Source: Asterella californica (taxonomy: Eukaryota > Streptophyta > Marchantiopsida > Marchantiales > Aytoniaceae). From it: a stretch of DNA of 64,000 nt. Numbering within the stretch: position 1 is the stretch's first letter; each line of letters begins with the position of its first letter. Position numbers and translations under genes: made by a program. The DNA lies in NCBI GenBank assembly GCA_036924285.1, contig JAYKYS010000004.1:19810001-19874000 (forward strand). The letters run 5' to 3'. Of the stretch, positions 57,660-64,000 are shown one piece after another. The notes below the pieces were generated by a model. It searched no databases. It saw only the letters and a list, made by a program, of their open reading frames with translations, and was not told where the DNA came from.

Positions 57660-58260
57660 TTTAAAAGGTCATACAAAAAATTATAAATACAATATATCAA
57701 TAAATAAAATAAATAACAATCAACAATACGAATTCATATAATAAATAATAAAATTTAAATTAATCTAAATAATCCACATTAAATAAAATATGAATCACTT
57801 CAAAATTTTATTTGCATATTTTTTATTAAATTTCTATTGAAATATATTTATGTTTATAATCTATAACATCCACGCTGTAGACCAATTAAGGTCATACCTT
57901 AGAATGTAAAGATGTATATAAACATATATTAACTTCAAAGATATTTAATAAATAAATAGCTAAGTTATTACTTTAAAGACAACGTGATGATACTTTTGAT
58001 TTTTATCTATTAAATTTCTATTGAAATATATATATGTTTATAATCCATGACATCCACGCTGCAGACCAATCAAGGTCATGCCTTAGAATGTAAGGATGTT
58101 TATAAACATATATTAACTTCAAAAATATTTAATAAATAAAAATTATATTAAATTTTTATATTTTCTAACAATTTCATAAGAATTATAACAAATATAAAAT
58201 AAAATCATCTAAGCAACTATACACTATAATGCAAGAAGAAACAAACAATGTTGAAAAGAT
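57660..58260. repeat. AT-rich tract with a ~184-bp direct duplication
   Basis: A ~140-bp block (57820-57960: ATTAAATTTCTATTGAAATA ... CATCCACGCTGTAGACCAAT ... TATATTAACTTCAAAGATAT) recurs at 58004-58144 with few changes. CATCCACGCTG is at 57867 and 58051, an offset of 184 bp. Confidence 0.9.
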
Positions 58261-58368
58261 TTACCTCAAATAACAACAGCAGAGGAAAGTCCAACAGTTC
58301 ACTTGGATGTTTGCACCATGTCTAGCATCCTCATTCGGGGCGGTCTCAATCAGTCCCTGTTTTTTTAG

Positions 58369-58388
58369 GTCAGGTCAGGTCAGGTCAG
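58369..58388. repeat. Short GGTCA microsatellite
   Basis: Four tandem GGTCA units at the left end of otherwise ordinary sequence. Confidence 0.85.
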
Positions 58389-58389
58389 A

Positions 58390-59900
58390 TGTCACATCGT
58401 TGGTGTTCATGGTAAGACTGAACAGAAAAAGAATCAAAGAATCAAAAGAAGAAAGGAAGAAGCGCAAGTCACACTGGAAGCTCAGTGTGACTGTGCCGCT
58501 ACACTGTGTACCCTGTCCGTCGCGTTTCTCAGGAGGTCTTGATCAACTTGAAGTGACCCCTCGGTGATAAGGGTAGTATCGACTTCGTCCGACGTATACG
58601 GTAGAAATGAATTACTGGCGGAGGGGACAGTTGAAGGACACAGAAACTCCAGAGGCTTTACTCCTAAAACTCCTCTCTAAACTGCCTACATGCCTGCCCT
58701 AATTCCCCATGCAAGCAAGTAGGCGACGAGAGAGCCTGAGCCATCGCTGCCATCGTTATATCGCAGAAGTTCACAGAAAAACATTCAGTGCCAAAACTCA
58801 CTAGAAAACTAACAGGCTAGTTTCTAGTATTCTTTAACTCTCCCTGTGCTTTTTAGCTTCGCATGCTAAGCTTTCTTCTTTTACTCAAGCAGTTGAGGTA
58901 AAACAGAGTTCGGAATTGGTTCCTTGTCTTCAATTCTCCATGTCCCGTTATCTAAAGGTGCCAAATATTTATGGACAAAGGATACCTGTTCCGTAGTGGA
59001 ATACAGAACATGTATGTTTTGGTGGAGGACGTTAGCCGGTCTTTCTCGTATGAGTTTTCAACCGGCACTGTGCTAAGTTCGACTCCGCTGAGCTGTATAG
59101 ACCACGAGGCAGTGCTGAACAATTACACCATCGCGTCCTAGTTTTGCCTGCCCCAACCTTTTGTACTTGATTTCTGACCCTGTATCACCAAGCCTCATGC
59201 AGAATCGTTGAAGTTATTCAGGCCGAGTTGAGTACTCACACCGTACAATAGCGGAGCCTTGTAGCAAATTGGCTAACTAGGCCCAGGACTAGCAGTGACT
59301 GGGCTGGCATAGGACAGCCAAGTCTAGATTTCCGTTTTCGATCTTTCAACACTTCATCCTCGTTGTTGTCGTGTGAGCGAGAACTGGCCAAGTCTGCCAG
59401 TTTATACGCGAGGGATTTTTGGGCTAAGAGCACAGTCAGCTATAACCTGAGCAGACGAACTGGCTGTGAGGTAGCTGAGGGTTTTGTAGGAATAAGTCTT
59501 GGCTGGTCCAGCCAGGTCACAATAAGGCTTCTTGAAATACTCGTATAGGCCAAACTTGCTACGGACGAAAAGGGGAAGCGGATCAGGAAGTACAAGCCGC
59601 ACGAAAGTGACAGTCCCCTTTCTCATCGTCACACAAACAGTACGAAATCTTCCGGGCGAAGTAACGATCTGATCTAATGATCAACCACAGTAAATGACTA
59701 ATCCGTCCATCGGTTATCTTCCATGACTGTAGAGTTGTACAGTACTCGATGTTCGTGGAGGCATTTTTTAGAAGCTTGAGAGCGACAAACAAAAACAATT
59801 GAGTTTGCATTCCTAGCTAGCTACGCAAACTTCGTCTCGTTAGAATCTAAATCTGCAGCGGAAGTATCACTGCGAAGTGACGACAGACAGAAGATGCAAG
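58390..59900. other. Stretch without a supported gene
   Basis: Composition returns to normal. The frame around 58970-59141 (MYVLVEDVSRSFSYEF...) is short and unrecognised. No gene is called. Confidence 0.35.
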
Positions 59901-59905
59901 TCCGA

Positions 59906-59989
59906 AGATACAGTTTCCTAGCTATGGATTGAGTACAGCAATTATACAAGATACAGTTTCCTAGCTATATGCGAGTACGGCAATTATAC
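59906..59989. repeat. ~42-bp tandem duplication
   Basis: AGATACAGTTTCCTAGCTAT ... GAGTACAGCAATTATAC (59906-59947) recurs at 59949-59989 with small changes. Confidence 0.88.
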
Positions 59990-60197
59990 GACTATCGTGA
60001 GACGGACCACAGGAAGTGAAGCAGTCGAGTGTACTCACCTGATAAAATCTTCGTCTTGGAGCTCTTACTGTCGATGAACAGATACTCGGCTAGCAGTCTT
60101 TACCATGAGAAGTGAGAGAAGTGGTAGTTGCTTCAGGTTTCCCTCTTAGGAAGGTATTTGACTTCAAGGTACTTCAAACCATAAACCCTCTTGACCA

Positions 60198-60322
60198 CAA
60201 AACAATACGATAAGATAAGACGAGGGTATGGCTGGTATCTCCTCCGGCATGCCCGTAGTTAGCAAAACGATACGATAAGAACAAGGATATGGCTGGTATG
60301 TCCTCCGGCATGCCCGTAGTAT
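60198..60322. repeat. ~62-bp tandem duplication
   Basis: AAAACAATACGATAAGA ... GGTATGGCTGGTATCTCCTC plus CGGCATGCCCGTAGT is followed by a second, slightly diverged copy starting at about 60262. Confidence 0.88.
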
Positions 60323-63100
60323 CCAGCTTCTGCTACAGAACTGCTAACTCTGACATGCACTAGTAAAAAGATACTCATCACAACAGGAATGTTTCCAACT
60401 AATAGTCTTCGCTCAACAGTAGCTTCACATTTGAGAATATTTTCACGTGCTTCTTGTTTCCTTTTCAGATATATGTGCTTTTTAAAATATAGTGAACTCT
60501 GTGCTATTCATTGAAAAATTAGATTTTTAAACTTCTACATATCTTTCAGTTCTGTGTGTTCTGGAGACGTGAATCACATTACCATCATTTTATTTTTAGA
60601 ATCTTTTATCAGATCTTCTACCCCATCTTCTACTTGCAGTAAAATTTTAATTTTAAAAATAAAAATACCACAAGTGGTGTGCAAGAATAAAGTTTCTTTG
60701 ATGATGGATTGTCAATGCAGACGAGGAAGTTAAGCCTAGGATAGCGCTTCTCGACAGTACGAGAACTATTACTATCTCCGTGATAAGTGTAAAATTTCAC
60801 TTTTCGAAATAAAGTAGCAAAATTTCTTAGTTTGAAATCACAATATATGGGTAAAAGCTTCTTCGTCGACAAGACTGGGGCTTGGTCAATAAGCAGAAGA
60901 CAGATACATATTTTACAGAAAGTTTTCCTGAAATCTCCACAGAGTCCCCGCTCTCCTGGACTTTCACGATTCAGTTGCAAATAAACAAATAAATTTTCTT
61001 TTAAAATAAAGTAGAATGAATAATAATAAAATTATTTCTCATACACATGACGAGGACGGTGAGTTTTTAGTTTACTATGTTCTTCTCGGTAACGGGGCTG
61101 ACACATCAGGTTCTGACAAGAGGGAAGGAAGAGGTCAAGTAAAGGAAAAACAAAACCAAAAGAAAAGAAAAGAAATTGCAGGTGCTCAGGAGGGAAATAT
61201 ACTAACCTATCTGGTTAGAAACACAACACAAAACGTTCATGGTAACTAAACTTGTTCTTTTACGTTCTTCAGCGAGCCTCCGGACTTTTGTACACTCAGA
61301 TTGGTTCCGGAAGATCTCATGCTGTTGACACATGCCTCAGTGTCCTTTTCTTTTAACCAGTTATGCATACCTCATGACACTGAATGAAATGAAAATAGAA
61401 ATGAAAATGGAATGGAATTACTTGTGATGGAATGATTGTTGTTTGAACCAACTCAGCGGACTAGTACAGTCAAATTTCATTATAATCACATCTGATAGAG
61501 TCTCATTAACGATATAAGTATAATTTATGAGATAATTTTTAAAAATTTGTCATCGTTATTATCACATTCGGTATGTCACATACAGATATAAACATATTTT
61601 ATAGGGCAATAGATTTCTTTTCTTAGTAAAAATCTTTCGTTATTGTCACTATTACATGATATATACACATTTGAGTCACTATAAATATAATTATAAACCT
61701 AAATAGAGTTAAATCCGTAATCTTCCATAAAATGATTAAGCGTGATTAGACATCATGCATAGATATTATTTAACCCACATATTCTTGTATCTTGCAGTAA
61801 TGAAATGCAGATTGTGAAATAATGCAATCCATGCTGTCTTTTCTTTCACTCTAAAACTTTAAAGTAATATTTTGACCACAACAGTAACGAAATAACTACA
61901 TAAACTGTGAACATAATCACAAATATTTGTGAATGTAAGCTTAGATGCGTTAGTACATGTATCCAAACACGTTTAGTAAAAGAGAGTTGAGACATAACAT
62001 ATTCGGAAAGAACGAAGAAAGAACAGACACGTATTCAGGATGAAACGGATATTAGCGCATGTCGAAGTTAGAATCTCTGATAAATATTTTTTGTCCCCGA
62101 GAGAATATTTTTCTTTTTTCTTTTCTTTTGTTGTTTGTTTTTTTTAAGAGGACGATGGGACGTCCAAACTTTTTATTAAATAGAAAAAAGAATGACACTG
62201 AGAGGCAGTGCCTAGATAGAAACGTCATGAGCTAGTCCGTCCACCTAGGATATATTAGTATGGCAAGGGAGGCTAAAAAAATTTGCGTTTAAAACAAAGG
62301 ATTACTGGAGGTCACACTAAAACACACGAGGGCTACAGCCGATTATGATCGAATGATAACTCGAGCATATAATGATTAAAGAGAGACAAGAAGGATCGCA
62401 GACTCTCAGCAGCAACAAAATTCAAAATAAGGAGATCTAATTGCAATCAAATGCTAGTATGATAGCTTATGGAGAGTGGGTTGGAGCCAGGTGAGAGCAT
62501 ACATAGACCAGCGTTTGCTTGCAACCGGAGTTGTCGATGTAAGTTGAAGAAGATGATGGCAAAGTGCTAGATTGGAAATAATGAGAAAGGAGGTTGGTTA
62601 GCTTGAAAAAGTCAAGTGCAATGAACTTTCCAAACTTGTCTCCGGTAGAGCCTTAGAACACATCAAAAATACGACTAGGAGAAATACTTCATTTCCCTAG
62701 ATAAATTGACTCTAAAGTGAGGATTGAGGTCACCAGGAGAAACACAACAGGGATATTTTTTATCTAAGGATTTTTATTTATTTATGTAATCCTTATATCG
62801 GTTAAATTTCCCTTATTCATTTATCTCAATCCTCATATAGGAAATACTCTATGCATGTGTGGAAAACTAATCTAGGTAAAAACATGTATAGGTTAAATAG
62901 TATTAAAAATATTTGTACTGTTCTTGAAGTACTTATCTAGGAATTTAATAGAGTAACTATGTCAAAAATAAATCTGGATAATTTCAAGAAAAATATTATA
63001 TTATAGGTAAAATATGTGTGGTATATTGACAAATGATATCTCATAATAGCAATATTCATACCACTATACATGTTATATATCCCTAGATCCAATAGTGGTA
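60323..63100. other. AT-rich stretch without a supported gene
   Basis: A 116-codon minus-strand frame (60980-60630) and a 77-codon plus-strand frame (61016-61249) match nothing I know. The remainder is AT-rich and non-coding. Confidence 0.35.
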
Positions 63101-63104
63101 ACAT

Positions 63105-63465
63105 TCTGGGGTCAAAAACTGATCATGGAAAATCAAATTGTAATTATAATTTGTATAGCAATGTACATACTCGAGGAAGAACGAACCAACCATATGGATC
63201 TGTACATACTCGACGAGGAACGAATCAACCATCTGGATCTGTACATACTCGACGAGGAACGCACCAATCATCTGGATCTACTCTCGCGGTCGAACAGGAT
63301 CAGGTCATTTGTGTCTGTTGTTGAACAAGTGCAACAGCAAAAAACTGCTGCTAGTTATGGTTACTGAGATCCAGTAACCGACCACTACCTCATTCTTTAT
63401 TCTAACTGCTCACTTTGCTGTTTGACTCACAGTTGTGAATTCTGATCTTGCTGTGTCACAGGTTT
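63105..63465 (-). repeat. Right unit of the inverted repeat pair
   Basis: Partner of 55464-55797. It contains three copies of a 39-bp unit at 63164, 63203 and 63242 (TACATACTCGACGAGGAACG plus a CCATCTGGATCTG end). The unit is a multiple of three, so an open frame repeats LDEERTNHLDLY. That frame is probably a by-product of the repeat. Confidence 0.9.
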
Positions 63466-64000
63466 AATATGGATATATATTTTGCATAATTATGTTATTA
63501 CATTTTATGTCCGTTAAAGCTTGGATTTACTAGAAAACTATCATAGTTGTATCACGTTTAGATTGTTATTATTTACTATTTTTATAGCATAAATAAAATA
63601 AATATAAACTTTATTTCATAAAATTTTGAATAAAACTTTATAATATATATGACTAAATATAAACTTTATTTGATAAATTGAGTCAGATTTTATATTTATA
63701 AATGACTAAATGATATCACATAATTATACAAAAGAAAAAAACAACTAAAAATTATATTTATGACAAAATATTATTTCATAGTCAAATATGATCACATTTT
63801 CTTCTAGTCATATACGCCACGTCTGTTACTATAAGGTATTCAAAACTGCTAAGTTATGTACCGCCAATAGAAGTTGTCTATTTGATGCATGTTGGTTTTT
63901 CAACATGCATCAAATTCCACTTACATTCCAGATTCCACTTACATTACGGAACTGAAAAGGCGGGCATAGATATGAAACAATATTTATCATCTTGAACGTG
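63466..64000. other. AT-rich end of the window with a small perfect hairpin
   Basis: No gene. At 63881-63914 the 14-base arms TTTGATGCATGTTG and CAACATGCATCAAA enclose a 6-base loop. The 14-base motif ATTCCACTTACATT then occurs twice in a row. Confidence 0.8.

Noticed and set aside
63095..63367. 90-codon frame with LDEERTNHLDLY repeats as a repeat protein gene
   Set aside because: The repeat unit is 39 bp, so the frame stays open by arithmetic; the left partner has a different copy number and the frame has no partner exons.
55464..63465. A complete Maverick/Polinton-type element
   Set aside because: Inverted repeats of suitable size are present, but I found no polymerase B, retroviral-type integrase, ATPase, protease or capsid-like frame between them.

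Overview
The window is nuclear DNA of a land plant. It carries class III (secretory) peroxidase genes with the classical three-intron layout, a relic of GDP-L-galactose phosphorylase (plant vitamin C pathway), a relic of an organellar-type isoleucyl-tRNA synthetase, and plant-style Ty1/copia, Ty3/gypsy and PIF/Harbinger elements. I cannot name the species; a bryophyte or another early-diverging plant is only a guess. Most of the DNA is intergenic or repeat-derived. Only three genes look intact, and all three encode peroxidases.

Layout. 1-4.07 kb: two exon-like pieces of an unrecognised gene, a perfect 50-bp tandem duplication, and the 3' exons of a GDP-L-galactose phosphorylase relic. 4.65-24.75 kb: a large inverted repeat with two arms of about 3.75 kb (4654 to ~8410 and ~20970 to 24754; mirrored positions sum to 29408). 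Each arm holds one complete peroxidase gene, and the two genes diverge. The ~12.5 kb between the arms contains a peroxidase exon fragment, a gypsy gag relic, a degenerate repeat patch, a PIF/Harbinger transposase relic, and a third, decayed peroxidase copy. A 4.9-kb copia element (15180-20058, target duplication GTAAG) has inserted into the upstream region of that third copy. 27.5-29.2 kb: a fourth, intact and more diverged peroxidase. 30.6-31.2 kb: a decayed peroxidase of another subfamily.

32-38 kb: a 62-bp triplet repeat, a ~154-bp satellite interrupted by a ~204-bp tRNA-like SINE candidate, and an unrecognised gene or pseudogene with a SAM-like domain. 38.24-49.04 kb: a gypsy element with ~2.2-kb LTRs (target duplication ACGG). 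It sits inside an exon of the isoleucyl-tRNA synthetase relic, which reads in frame across the insertion once the duplication is collapsed. Its LTRs carry a tRNA-like segment and a GCGGAAG-rich minisatellite. 49-55 kb: mostly non-coding, with a second SAM-like gene or relic on the minus strand. 55.46-63.47 kb: an 8-kb segment bounded by ~340-360-bp inverted repeats. It contains an unusually AT-rich island with broken coding frames of unknown, possibly foreign, origin.

The biological theme is a local peroxidase family that grew by inverted and dispersed duplication and is decaying under transposon insertion. The intact products should be secreted haem peroxidases of the cell wall or apoplast. 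The two inverted-repeat copies differ at only two residues, which points to recent duplication or gene conversion.
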